A stretch of DNA of 64,000 nt from positions 124,001 to 188,000 of the forward strand of contig JADLFW010000009.1 of the NCBI GenBank assembly GCA_020849615.1, written 5' to 3'. The notes below the pieces were generated by a model, which ran no database searches, was not told the DNA's origin, and saw only the letters and a program-made list of their open reading frames with translations. Position numbers and translations under genes: made by a program. Positions 45,775 to 55,773 of this stretch are shown one piece after another; within the stretch, counting starts at the first letter, position 1; every line of letters begins with the position of its first letter. The stretch comes from Phycisphaerales bacterium (GTDB lineage: Bacteria; Planctomycetota; Phycisphaerae; Phycisphaerales; UBA1924).

Positions 45775-48522
45775 ATGTCCTTGCCCCACAAGCACTTTCG
45801 CCGCCGCAGCCGCGCTGTTGCCCTGGCGGCTGGCGTCGCCTTTGCCACCCCGGTCGCCTCCAGCGCCAACGACAACCCCGTCATCCTCCAGTGGTTCGAG
45901 GCCAAGTGGACCGACATGGAACGCCGGGCCCCCGATTTCTTCATCGCGGGTTACGGCGGCGTGTGGATCCCCCCTGCAACCAAGGGCAGCTCCACCGGCA
46001 GCGCCGGCTACGACGTGTGGGATCGCTTCGATCTTGGAAGCGCTTCCGCCCCGACCGCTTACGGCACCGAGCAGTCGTTCCGGGCCGTCATCGGCGAGCT
46101 TCATCAGGCCAACGGGCTGGTCTTCCTCGATGCGATCCTCAACCATAACTCCTCGCGACAGACCAGCGTCTCCTTCCAGCAGGCGGGCGGTTACCCCGGT
46201 TTCTGGATGGCTTCGGCGACGCCGCCGGTGACGAAGCAGCCGACGCACAACTGGGGCGACTTCCACGCGGGTATCGCCAGCGGCTATTACCAGTCGGAGG
46301 ATCCCGGAGGGGCCCGGTACGACCTCCACCGGGGTGACCTCGTCAGCCTGATCGATATCTCGCAGGAGACCAATCACCAGTTCATCCGGCACCCGACAAC
46401 CATTGGCAATCCCGACAACATCCCCTCGGGCACCATCTACAACCGGCCCGACCCCGCTAACGCCCGGTTCTACCCCGACCGCCAGCTTCCGGGCGTCCCG
46501 GTCACCAACCCCGGCACCTCGCGCAGCCCGGGCGTCAGCTCCTTCACGTTCTACCCGTACAACACCACCGACCCGCTGCAGGGCGACCCCGTCAAGGACA
46601 ACGGCACCGGGCTGCTCATGCGCTGGACGCAGTGGATGATGGATGAGCACAAGATCGACGGCTTCCGCTGGGATGCGATCAAGCATGTCCCGAGCTGGTT
46701 CTGGGATACCTACATCGACGCCGTCATCTACCAGCGTCGCGTGACGCCCGATGGCCGCCGCGTCACGCCCTATTCCTTCGGCGAGTGCGTTGAGGGCCAG
46801 AGCTACACCTACAACAACTACATCCGAAAGGACAGTTTCGGCAACCGGGATGCCCTTGACATCAACGGTTCGGGCGAGCTGCGCAACATCATCGGCTCGG
46901 GCGGCTTCGGCAGCTGGCAGAACGTGCTCAACGCCCACCTCGACACCGCGGATGACGGGCTGAACAACGGCTCGATCGGCGTCAACCACGTCCAGAGCCA
47001 CGACAACGGCTCGGCGGGCGATGGCGGGTCGGCGCCCCCCGACCCCACGGCCCGGCAGGTCGGGTATTACACGCACGCGTACGTGCTGATGCGGGCCGGG
47101 GTCGCGGAGATCTACCACAACGGCCGCGGCATCAGCCGGCCCGGCGGTTTCTGGCCGCGGCAGGGGGTGCCCAACGCGCTGGGCGTCAACCCGGTGACCA
47201 GCCAGGTCGATTCGACCATCAGCCGCGTCGTGCAGCTCCACAACTCCTACGCGCGCGGCGAGTTCAATGTCCTCAACAGCGCTGATCTCTCCGATGTCCT
47301 CATCTTCGAGCGCCGCACCAACCTCGGCGGTGGCAGCTACTCATCAAACGTTCTGGTCGGCGTCAATGACCGCTTCGACACCGGGTACGACGAGCGCACC
47401 GTCACCACCAGCTTTCCGGCCGGCACCCGCCTGGTCGAGCAATCGGGCAACGCGGCCGACCCCGCCCTGGACCCATCGGGCCAGATCTCAGAGGTCCTCA
47501 CCGTCAACGCCTCGCGACAGGTCACGATCCGCATCCCGCGGAACAAGACCGGCTCGACCGAGCACGCCAAGGGTTTCGTCATCTACGGGCCGGCGATCCC
47601 TTCGGGCACGCTCACCCTCGCGGGCGTAACCGGGACGCTCCCCGCCGATCCGATCTCCACCCCCAGCGCGGGGCGGCGATTCAACGCGATCCCGGTCATC
47701 ACGGGCCCGGCTTTCGACATCGACCTCACCACGGCCTCCGGCGACCCCGCGGGGCTCGACCCCAACACCGATGACAACGCGGTCTTCCGCATCGACCAGG
47801 GGTACACCGACCAGAACGGCAACGGCATCGTCGACATCGGGTACGCCGACAGCACCGTGGCGGGGGGCTATGAGCAGTTCATCACAACCCACCAGCCGCT
47901 CTTCGGATCGGGCCTGACCCAGGGCCGCTACATCCAGACCATCGACGCCTCCGGGCTGTCCGAGGGCCTGCACTACATTTCGGTCATCGCGTTCCGGCAT
48001 CGCAACGTCGGTGAGGCCCCGATCTTCCGCGAGTTCCGCCAGCCTGTGTACATCGACCGCGCGGGCCCGGCCGCGGACCTGGTTGATGACGATGTCGTCA
48101 TCACCGCGACCAGCAAGCAGTTCACGATCCGGGCCCTCGACCGCACCGCGACGCGGATGCACCTGATCCTCGATCTTGCGCCGGGCGCCGATCCCATCGC
48201 GGCCGCGACCGTGTTCAACCAGGCCAACCGCCGCGACCGCTTCGAGTGGTTCCGCACGCTGTCGGGCCTGACGCACGGCCCGCACCGCGCGACTGTTGTC
48301 GCCTTCGAGGAGACGGGCAACGCCGCCGCCCATGACTTTGCGATCTTCGTGGACCTCTGCCCGGCCGATCTCAACAAGGACGGGATTGTTGACTTTGCGG
48401 ACTATCTCGAGTTTCTGAACCTGTACGATGCGGGCGATCCGGCGGTCGATTTCAATCACGACGGCATCGTGGACTTCTCCGATTATCTCGAGTTCCTGAA
48501 CCTGTACGACGCGGGGTGCTGA
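45775..48522 (+). CDS. Secreted alpha-amylase-family (GH13) enzyme with GC-type dockerin
   Basis: A 915-residue secreted protein. After a signal peptide (AVALAAGVAFATPVASSA) comes a GH13 barrel: nucleophile D300 in DGFRWDAIKH, acid/base E337 in FGECVEG, and D410 in HVQSHDNGS. A beta-rich region (~550-850) follows, then the final ~55 residues carry two dockerin repeats (DLNKDGIVDFADYL, DFNHDGIVDFSDYL) ending LNLYDAGC. This tail is almost identical in protein to that of the gene at 33657 but differs at synonymous sites. Likely role: alpha-glucan hydrolysis at the cell surface. AGAGGA precedes the ATG. Confidence 0.88.
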   Translation: MSLPHKHFRRRSRAVALAAGVAFATPVASSANDNPVILQWFEAKWTDMERRAPDFFIAGYGGVWIPPATKGSSTGSAGYDVWDRFDLGSASAPTAYGTEQSFRAVIGELHQANGLVFLDAILNHNSSRQTSVSFQQAGGYPGFWMASATPPVTKQPTHNWGDFHAGIASGYYQSEDPGGARYDLHRGDLVSLIDISQETNHQFIRHPTTIGNPDNIPSGTIYNRPDPANARFYPDRQLPGVPVTNPGTSRSPGVSSFTFYPYNTTDPLQGDPVKDNGTGLLMRWTQWMMDEHKIDGFRWDAIKHVPSWFWDTYIDAVIYQRRVTPDGRRVTPYSFGECVEGQSYTYNNYIRKDSFGNRDALDINGSGELRNIIGSGGFGSWQNVLNAHLDTADDGLNNGSIGVNHVQSHDNGSAGDGGSAPPDPTARQVGYYTHAYVLMRAGVAEIYHNGRGISRPGGFWPRQGVPNALGVNPVTSQVDSTISRVVQLHNSYARGEFNVLNSADLSDVLIFERRTNLGGGSYSSNVLVGVNDRFDTGYDERTVTTSFPAGTRLVEQSGNAADPALDPSGQISEVLTVNASRQVTIRIPRNKTGSTEHAKGFVIYGPAIPSGTLTLAGVTGTLPADPISTPSAGRRFNAIPVITGPAFDIDLTTASGDPAGLDPNTDDNAVFRIDQGYTDQNGNGIVDIGYADSTVAGGYEQFITTHQPLFGSGLTQGRYIQTIDASGLSEGLHYISVIAFRHRNVGEAPIFREFRQPVYIDRAGPAADLVDDDVVITATSKQFTIRALDRTATRMHLILDLAPGADPIAAATVFNQANRRDRFEWFRTLSGLTHGPHRATVVAFEETGNAAAHDFAIFVDLCPADLNKDGIVDFADYLEFLNLYDAGDPAVDFNHDGIVDFSDYLEFLNLYDAGC

Positions 48523-48587
48523 GCGGGCCGGCCGCGCATCGATACGGCACGCATCAGCGCCCCTTCGCGGTGTCTCTCCTGAAGACA

Positions 48588-48615
48588 ACGGACCCGGACG
48601 GTGGTCCGGATCCGT
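48588..48615. terminator. Stem-loop between convergent genes
   Basis: A 12-bp stem with one mismatch (ACGGACCCGGAC at 48588-48599, complement 48604-48615, loop GGTG) lies between the ends of the amylase-dockerin gene and gap. Without a T-tract on either side it is only a candidate two-way terminator. Confidence 0.45.
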
Positions 48616-48643
48616 GCCAAGCAGTGTTCGTCCGTGGCCCTTC

Positions 48644-49681
<1,038 letters not shown>

Positions 49682-49845
49682 GAGATTCTCCCTTCAGCGA
49701 TGTACCATGCGTGCCGGGCCCGCCAACCCCGGGAAGACGGGCCCCATCGAGCCGAAGACTAGAAGACGCCCGCGGCGTTTTCAATCAGGCAGGTCATCCT
49801 TACGTGCCCGGCGCCGCGATGGGCACAGGTTCAGGAGTCGGTCCC

Positions 49846-51927
49846 GTGCGATCCGCAACCGCCCTGACCACACTCGCCCTGTCGCTTCTCAGTGTCGCCG
49901 CCGCGCCCGCGCAGCCGCCGGAGACCCCTGTGCCCAAAGACCCTTCTCCGGCCCACGCCCGCCCGGTCCGGCCCAGCGTCGCGATGATCCAGCCCGGGAT
50001 CGGGCTTGCCGACATCGGGTTCGACGGGCCGCCGGGCCTGACCGACATCGTTCTGGTCCTTCCCGCGGCGGAGCCCGGCGCGACCGAGCTGCGGATCCCG
50101 CTCGACCGCGCCGATGGAGCTCGCATCCGGGTCATGACGGGCCGGCCCGGCGCGGAATACAGGTTCGAGTACACCAGCGGGGGAGAGCGCCGACGAACCG
50201 AGATGTTCCGGCTGGGCGAGGATTCCGCGGCGCCTCCCGCCTGGGCCATGGGCGCCGTGTGGTACCAGATTTTCCCTGAACGCTACCGCAACGGTAATCC
50301 GCTCAATGATCCGCGCGGGCCCGATGTCTACCCGATGCAATGGACCGCGGACTGGTACGCAGTCGATTCCGCCGAAGAAGCCGCGTGGCGGACCCGCACG
50401 CGCCGGGCCGCCGATGCGCCGATCCCGTCGAGGCCCGGCGGCCCGCTCTACCACTGGATCTACGACCGCCGGTACGGCGGGGACCTCCAGGGCATCGCCG
50501 AGAAGCTCGATGAGCTCAAGGACCTGGGCGTCACCGCGGTCTACCTGAACCCGATCTTCCAGGCCTTCAGCTCGCACAAGTACGACGCGACGGACCACCG
50601 TCACATCGATGTGAACCTCGCGTGGCCAGAGGAGGCCGGGCGGCCCCCCGAACCGTGGGCGCCGATCGAGAGCGAAACCGAGGATCCCGCGACCTGGACG
50701 TGGACGCCCGCGGACAGGTACTTCATCGATGTCTTTCTGCCCGAGTGCCGCCGGCGCGGGTTGCGGGTGATGCTGGATGGCGTGTGGAACCACTGCGGGC
50801 GGAAGCACTTCGCGTTCCAGGATGTGATGAAGAACGGCGAACGCTCCCGCTACAAGGACTGGTTCACCTGTACCTTCGACAGCCAGGGCAAGCTCAAGAC
50901 CTGGAAGGCGTGGGACGGACCCAGCGGCTGGCTGCCCGCGTTCCGCCAGACGCCCGAGGGGGATCTCGTCGAGCCTGTGAAGCAGTACGTCTTCGGCGTC
51001 ACGCGCCGATGGATGGACCCCGACGGCGATGGCGACCCGTCGGATGGGGTCGACGGATGGCGGCTCGATGTGGCGAAGGATGTGGGCATGGCGTTCTGGC
51101 GCGGCTGGCGAACGCACGTGAAGTCCATCAACGCGGAGGCGATCCTGATCGGCGAGATCTGGGAGCCCGCGCCCGACTACCTGAAGGGCGATGTCTTTGA
51201 TGCCCTGATGAACTACCCGTTCGCGTTCGGCATGACGGACTGGCTCGCGGTGAATCCGGAACGGATGAAGCACGGAAAGCTCGGCAAGCAGTTGTCATCA
51301 ACGGCGGGCCTGCTCCAGCAGAACCTCCTTGCCAGCCACGACACCGACCGCTACGTCAGCATGCTCTGGAACCCGGGCCGCGAATACGACCGCGGCAACA
51401 GCATCCAGAACGGCGACAAGGACTACAAGGCGGGAAAGCCACCGGCCGACATCTACCGGCTGTCGATCCTCGGCGTCGCGGTCCAAGCCATGTACCTCGG
51501 ATCGCCGCTGATCTACTACGGCGATGAGTGGGGCATGTGGGGCGCCGATGACCCGACGTGCCGCAAGCCCGTGCCCTGGCCCGACAAGGGCGCGAATGCA
51601 AACCCAGACGAGGCGGTGATGCCCGAGATCCGTTCGCAGTACCGGACTTGGCTCCGCCTCCGCCAGGACCCGACGGCCGGGCCGATCCTCCGGTACGGGA
51701 GTGTCCGGTCCATCGACACGGACTCAGACAGGGTCTTCGCGTTTGAACGATCGCTCAACGGCGCGAGCATCCTGGCCATCATCAATGCCGGGCCGCAGCC
51801 CATCCGGGCGCTCCAACTCAAGGCGGACTGGGGCGAGCGCTGCCGGGCCCGGCTCGCGGAGGATGACCAAGTTCCGGCCCTCGGAACCCGCTGGTGGTAC
51901 ATTCCGGCTCGTCGTGAAGGGAACTGA
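49846..51927 (+). CDS. Secreted GH13 alpha-amylase/neopullulanase-like enzyme
   Basis: A 693-residue exported enzyme: signal MRSATALTTLALSLLSVAAAPA, an N-terminal beta-domain of ~90 residues, then a GH13 barrel of the neopullulanase/cyclomaltodextrinase type (WYQIFPERYRNGNP; DLGVTAVYLNPIF; DGWRLDVAKDVG with nucleophile D408; ILIGEIWE with E437; SHDTDRY with D499). GTG 49846 is chosen because AGGAG lies 8 bases upstream and it gives a clean signal peptide; an ATG at 49819 is less likely. An intracellular role is excluded if the signal is real. It probably cuts alpha-1,4 (and alpha-1,6) glucans near the cell. Confidence 0.88.
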   Translation: MRSATALTTLALSLLSVAAAPAQPPETPVPKDPSPAHARPVRPSVAMIQPGIGLADIGFDGPPGLTDIVLVLPAAEPGATELRIPLDRADGARIRVMTGRPGAEYRFEYTSGGERRRTEMFRLGEDSAAPPAWAMGAVWYQIFPERYRNGNPLNDPRGPDVYPMQWTADWYAVDSAEEAAWRTRTRRAADAPIPSRPGGPLYHWIYDRRYGGDLQGIAEKLDELKDLGVTAVYLNPIFQAFSSHKYDATDHRHIDVNLAWPEEAGRPPEPWAPIESETEDPATWTWTPADRYFIDVFLPECRRRGLRVMLDGVWNHCGRKHFAFQDVMKNGERSRYKDWFTCTFDSQGKLKTWKAWDGPSGWLPAFRQTPEGDLVEPVKQYVFGVTRRWMDPDGDGDPSDGVDGWRLDVAKDVGMAFWRGWRTHVKSINAEAILIGEIWEPAPDYLKGDVFDALMNYPFAFGMTDWLAVNPERMKHGKLGKQLSSTAGLLQQNLLASHDTDRYVSMLWNPGREYDRGNSIQNGDKDYKAGKPPADIYRLSILGVAVQAMYLGSPLIYYGDEWGMWGADDPTCRKPVPWPDKGANANPDEAVMPEIRSQYRTWLRLRQDPTAGPILRYGSVRSIDTDSDRVFAFERSLNGASILAIINAGPQPIRALQLKADWGERCRARLAEDDQVPALGTRWWYIPARREGN

Positions 51928-51932
51928 TCACT

Positions 51933-51960
51933 CCATCTATCCGTTCATCCGGATGGATGG
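51933..51960 (+). promoter_or_regulatory. Stem-loop just after the GH13 gene, before metF
   Basis: Arms at 51933-51943 (CCATCTATCCG) and 51950-51960 (CGGATGGATGG) pair over 11 bases with one G-U wobble; the loop is TTCATC. It starts 5 bases after the stop of the GH13 gene and is directly followed by TATAAT (51961-51966), a -10-like element for metF. It may end the upstream transcript or overlap a metF regulatory site; no good -35 box is visible. Confidence 0.4.
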
Positions 51961-51975
51961 TATAATGACCCGATC

Positions 51976-51991
51976 TGTTCCACGTGGAACA
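51976..51991. other. Candidate parS (ParB-binding) site
   Basis: TGTTCCACGTGGAACA is a perfect 16-bp palindrome, extending to 20 bp with one further matching pair on each side. It has the CACGTG core and arms of chromosomal parS sites (consensus TGTTTCACGTGAAACA, two symmetric changes; the same TGTTCC form is known among Pseudomonas-type sites). It lies between the GH13 gene and metF, downstream of a TATAAT element. No second copy was seen in this window; other CACGTG hexamers here lack the arms. Binding by ParB and closeness to the origin are inferences. Confidence 0.7.
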
Positions 51992-52018
51992 GACCCCGTA
52001 CAGCCTTTGGGGCCGCGG

Positions 52019-52933
52019 ATGCACATCCGAGACATCTTCGCCCGCCAACCCGCGACGTTTTCCTTCGAGTTCTTCCCCCCCAAGAGCGAAGTGTCGGCCC
52101 AGGAGCTGTTCCGGAACATCGCGGAGCTTCAGCCGCTGCGTCCGACGTTCGTCTCTGTGACCTACGGGGCGGGTGGATCGACGCGGGACCTCACCAACGA
52201 CCTCGTGGTCAGGATCAAGTCGGAAACGGCCCTGGATGCGATCCCGCACCTGACGTGCGTCGGGCACTCCGAGGCGGAGATCCGCCAGATCCTGGAGCGG
52301 TACGCGCAGGCCGGGATCACCAACATCATGACCCTGAGGGGCGATACCCCCAGGGACCATCCGGCCGGCGATTCCCCGTGGCGGGACTTCCGCCACGCGG
52401 GCGACCTGGTCCGGTTCATCCGCCGGTTCAACGAGTCGGGGGCTCACGGGGACAAACGCGGGTTCGGCATCGGGGTCGCCGGCTTCCCGGAGGGGCATCC
52501 AGAAACGCCCAACCGGCTGCTGGAGATGGAGCGGCTGAAGGCCAAGGTCGACGAGGGCGCCGACTTCATCATCACCCAGCTGTTCTTCGACAACCGGGAT
52601 TTCTACGACTTCCGCGACCGCTGCGAACTGGCGGGCATCCGCATCCCGATCATCGCGGGAATCATGCCCATAACCTCGATCCAGGGCATGCGCCGCATGG
52701 CGGATCTGGCGCTGGGGGCTCGCTTCCCCGCGCCGCTTATCCGAGCCATCAACCGCACCGCCGGCGATGAGGAGGCCGTGAAGCGCGTGGGTGTGCACTG
52801 GGCCACCGAGCAGTGCCGCGATCTGCTCGACCACCGCGTCGGCGGGATCCACCTCTACACGCTGAACCGCTCCACGGCCACGCGCGAGATCTTCGCGACA
52901 CTGGGCGTGAAGGACTCTTCCGGCTTGGTGTAA
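52019..52933 (+). CDS. metF: Methylenetetrahydrofolate reductase
   Basis: Reduces 5,10-methylene-THF to 5-methyl-THF for methionine synthesis. The 304-residue FAD barrel has FSFEFFPPKSE at the start, SVTYGAGGSTRD, HLTCVGHSEAEI, TNIMTLRGDTPRD and FIITQLFFDNRDFYDF, all family-typical. The ATG at 52019 matches the family start. The 91 bases upstream hold a TATAAT element and the candidate parS palindrome. Confidence 0.97.
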   Translation: MHIRDIFARQPATFSFEFFPPKSEVSAQELFRNIAELQPLRPTFVSVTYGAGGSTRDLTNDLVVRIKSETALDAIPHLTCVGHSEAEIRQILERYAQAGITNIMTLRGDTPRDHPAGDSPWRDFRHAGDLVRFIRRFNESGAHGDKRGFGIGVAGFPEGHPETPNRLLEMERLKAKVDEGADFIITQLFFDNRDFYDFRDRCELAGIRIPIIAGIMPITSIQGMRRMADLALGARFPAPLIRAINRTAGDEEAVKRVGVHWATEQCRDLLDHRVGGIHLYTLNRSTATREIFATLGVKDSSGLV

Positions 52934-52966
52934 GCCGGGGCCGCGCGGCGGCATTAGACTCGCCGC

Positions 52967-54403
52967 ATGAACAAGAAGGGTGTGCTGCTGGCGATCGTGA
53001 TCACGGCGCTGCTGGCCGCGGCGGCGTGGTGGATCTCGCGCCCGGCCAGGCCCGGGCCCGTCGCGGCGCCGGGGCCGATCCTGCCCGGGATCGATCCGGC
53101 CGAGGTGAAGTCGCTGGTGATCCGCTGGAGGAACGGCGATGAAGTGCGGGTTTCCAAGTCGGCATCGGCTGATTCCTGGATGCTCCACGACGGCCGAGGC
53201 GGCGCCGAGGTGCGTTGGCCCGTGGAGGCTGAGGTCGCGCGCGGGGCGGCGCGCCTGTTGTGCAGCGCGGAGGGGCAGGAGGCGGCGGGCGCTTCGGTGG
53301 GCGATGGCGGCCCGGCGGTGGAGATGGAGTTCGGCTCCGGTCGCAAGGTGGAGGCGCGTTTCGCGGCCGATGCGCTTGCGGGGCGGTGCGCGGTCCGGGT
53401 CCTGCGGGCGGATGGAACGTCCGGGGTGTTCCTTGTCGCCGAGTCGGTGGCCCGGCTGTTTGAGTCGCGGGCGGTGCGATCGTGGCGGAGCCGGCGCGTG
53501 CTGCCGGTTGACGGCCCGGCCTCTCGGATTGCGATTTCCGGGCAGGGGGGTGCGTGCGGTCTGTCGCGGGCCGGCGGCGCCTGGGGGGTGATCGAACCGG
53601 CGCTGGGCCGGGCCGATGAGCAGGCGGTAGCGGAACTCCTCTCGCGCCTCGCTGCCGTCGAGCTGGATCGATTCGCGGAAGGCGAAGCGCCCGGCGAAAC
53701 CGGCCTGGGTGAATCTTCGCCCCGCATCAGCGTGGAATCAGACCGCAGGGCGATCGAGGGGGAGGATGTGGCCCGGCGGATGGTCGCGCAGCACATCCGC
53801 ATCGGAGGTCGGGCCGACCTGTCAGCAAAGACGGTCTTCGTCGAGGTGGGAGGAACGGAGATCGACGTGCGGACCGGGACGGAGCTGTCGTCGTGGGGGC
53901 CGGTGATCGGCGTGGCGGATGCCACGAAGCTCGCGGCGATCTCGGCCGACCCGCTGGCGTACATCGACCGGCGCACGTGCGATGTGCCGGCGGCCGACAT
54001 CGTCGGGCTTTCGTTTTCCGTGGCGGGACCGGGTGAAACCGCCGATCCGGTGACGGTGATGAGCCGCAGCGCGGAGGGCTGGGTGTGGTCGCTGAGCGGG
54101 CAGCCGCCCCGGCCCGTTGCCATTGAGGATGTCAGGCAGCTCGAGGCGCTGCTCCGCCTGCTCTGCGAAGAGCGATCTCAGCGGGTGCTGAAGGCGGAGC
54201 CGCAAGCCGCGCACGGGGTGTGCATTGAGGTGGCGCAGCGCGGGAGGCCCCCGCGCACGGTGCGGCTGCGGTCAACTGGTCCGGGCGATGATCCAGCGGC
54301 CTGGCTGGGGATCACATCGGATGGTCTTGAGCGTCGCTACCCGCTTGCCGGGTGGACCACAGTGCGGAGCTGGGCGGAGGACCGCGTACGTCCCCCGCGA
54401 TAG
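52967..54403 (+). CDS. DUF4340 domain-containing membrane-anchored protein
   Basis: A 478-residue protein with an N-terminal membrane anchor (GVLLAIVITALLAAAAWWIS) and a repeated beta-rich exterior region typical of DUF4340 (EVKSLVIRWRNGDEVRVSK, later DIVGLSFSVAGPG, WVWSLSGQPPRPVAIEDVRQLEALL). DUF4340 proteins often accompany ABC-2/gliding-type exporter genes, but none is adjacent here. It starts 33 bases after metF. Function unknown. Confidence 0.75.
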   Translation: MNKKGVLLAIVITALLAAAAWWISRPARPGPVAAPGPILPGIDPAEVKSLVIRWRNGDEVRVSKSASADSWMLHDGRGGAEVRWPVEAEVARGAARLLCSAEGQEAAGASVGDGGPAVEMEFGSGRKVEARFAADALAGRCAVRVLRADGTSGVFLVAESVARLFESRAVRSWRSRRVLPVDGPASRIAISGQGGACGLSRAGGAWGVIEPALGRADEQAVAELLSRLAAVELDRFAEGEAPGETGLGESSPRISVESDRRAIEGEDVARRMVAQHIRIGGRADLSAKTVFVEVGGTEIDVRTGTELSSWGPVIGVADATKLAAISADPLAYIDRRTCDVPAADIVGLSFSVAGPGETADPVTVMSRSAEGWVWSLSGQPPRPVAIEDVRQLEALLRLLCEERSQRVLKAEPQAAHGVCIEVAQRGRPPRTVRLRSTGPGDDPAAWLGITSDGLERRYPLAGWTTVRSWAEDRVRPPR

Positions 54404-54555
54404 GCCCGGCCATGTGGGTTTTCGGCCAGCTCAGGGTGAAGATGCGCAAACGGTGACGGCGGGTTATCGGCGATTTGGCGCACGGGCCGCGGCCCGGCGC
54501 GGTGAGGGTGCGGGCGAGCCGATAGGGAGGAGGTCCCTGAAGGAAGGCCGGCACC

Positions 54556-55239
54556 ATGCGTCAAGTCGCGGCAATCGGCGTTTGTCTCTGGCTGGCGGCG
54601 GTGGCCTGCACCGTCGGGCTGCTGCACCTGTCGGACTATCAGGTCTCGATCGGGGATCTGCCAGACTACGGGCTCGTGTTCCTCGGGTACGCCATGGTGG
54701 CCAGCCTGGTGGCCCGGCGGTGCCTGGATGTGTCGATGATCGTCGTCGCGATGTGGGGCGCATCGGTCGGGTTCTGGGGACCGCGGTGGCTCAGCCTGAG
54801 CGAATCGGTGCTGGACCGGTGGGCCGCGGTTACGCAGCTGCCGGTGGTGTTTCAGCGTGATGATTTCCGGGCTTCGGTGGCGATCGCCGCTGCGGGGCTG
54901 CTGACGGCCGCGTTGCTCTATATCCCGACTCGTTCATCCCGGGTTGTGCTCCAAACCGCGGCCGCCGGGCTGGGAGTTGCGGCGCTGGACTCACTGCCCT
55001 TCCTGCAGCGCTGGCAGGATGATGCGGGCGTGATCCTGTGGCACGCGGTGGTCTGCGCCGGCCTGTGCTCCTGGATGGTGCAGGGGGCCCAGCGCCGGGC
55101 CGGCGGGTGCTGTCCCCGCTGCGGCGCTGAGGTGCGCGGGCTCAGCAGCCCGGTCTGTCCCTCGTGCGGCGCAGCGCTGGCCTCGACCGCGCCGCGGGAA
55201 GATGCCTTGGCCCGGGTGCTTCAGCAGCGGCCCATCTGA
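54556..55239 (+). CDS. Membrane protein with C-terminal zinc ribbon, unknown function
   Basis: A 227-residue protein with about five hydrophobic segments (IGVCLWLAAVACTVGLLHL at the start) and a soluble C-terminus with a double CXXC zinc ribbon (CCPRCGAEVRG and VCPSCGAAL). The role is unknown; the ribbon may bind zinc for protein or nucleic acid contact. GGAGGT lies some 20 bases before ATG 54556. It ends 9 bases from the convergent HExxH gene. Confidence 0.7.
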   Translation: MRQVAAIGVCLWLAAVACTVGLLHLSDYQVSIGDLPDYGLVFLGYAMVASLVARRCLDVSMIVVAMWGASVGFWGPRWLSLSESVLDRWAAVTQLPVVFQRDDFRASVAIAAAGLLTAALLYIPTRSSRVVLQTAAAGLGVAALDSLPFLQRWQDDAGVILWHAVVCAGLCSWMVQGAQRRAGGCCPRCGAEVRGLSSPVCPSCGAALASTAPREDALARVLQQRPI

Positions 55240-55248
55240 TTCCCGAAG

Positions 55249-55773
55249 CTAGCCGCCGGGGCGGGCGTACTCGTGCAGTTCGGCGGGAACCTCGCGCAGC
55301 CCGCGCCGCCGGGCCTTGTCGACCGCGTACTTCAGCGAGAGCCGCATCCGCCGGCGCACACCCTCGGTGATGTTCAGCTCCAGCCGCTGCATCTGGTCGA
55401 TGGCGAATCTCCAGGCGTGATATTCCTCGAGGCAGCGCGGCTTGTAGGTGGTGAATCCGATCGCGTGGTGGCCGATCTCGTGCAGGAACACGGCGGCGGA
55501 CATGGGGCCCCTGGGGCGGGGCGCTTCGATCAGGCGGCGAACCGTGCCATCGCGGTAGCGAATCTCCCACGCGATCCCCGACATGCTCGTCCGCCACTTG
55601 CGGACCCGCACCCCGTAGGCCGCGAGCATGTCTTCGGTCATCCGGTCGTATCGCGCCTGCATCGCGCCCGCCCTGGGCGCGACGACTTTCTTCCGGGGCC
55701 GGGCCGGCGCAGGGGGTGTGAGGGCGGGGCGCCGAGCCCGTCGATTGGGCAGCAGCAGGTCCCAGAGAGTCAT
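55249..55773 (-). CDS. Small HExxH putative metalloprotein, coupled to fmt
   Basis: A 174-residue protein whose N-terminal ~40 residues are basic and Pro-rich. A zincin-like motif follows, FLHEIGHHAIGF (H98, E99, H102), and 14-15 residues later CLEEYHAWRFA offers E116/E117 as a third zinc ligand, as in minimal metallopeptidases. The ATG overlaps the fmt stop (TGATG), making it the third gene of a def-fmt operon. It may process or sense nascent or small proteins; that is speculation. I recognise no named family. Confidence 0.65.
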   Translation of the reverse strand: MTLWDLLLPNRRARRPALTPPAPARPRKKVVAPRAGAMQARYDRMTEDMLAAYGVRVRKWRTSMSGIAWEIRYRDGTVRRLIEAPRPRGPMSAAVFLHEIGHHAIGFTTYKPRCLEEYHAWRFAIDQMQRLELNITEGVRRRMRLSLKYAVDKARRRGLREVPAELHEYARPGG

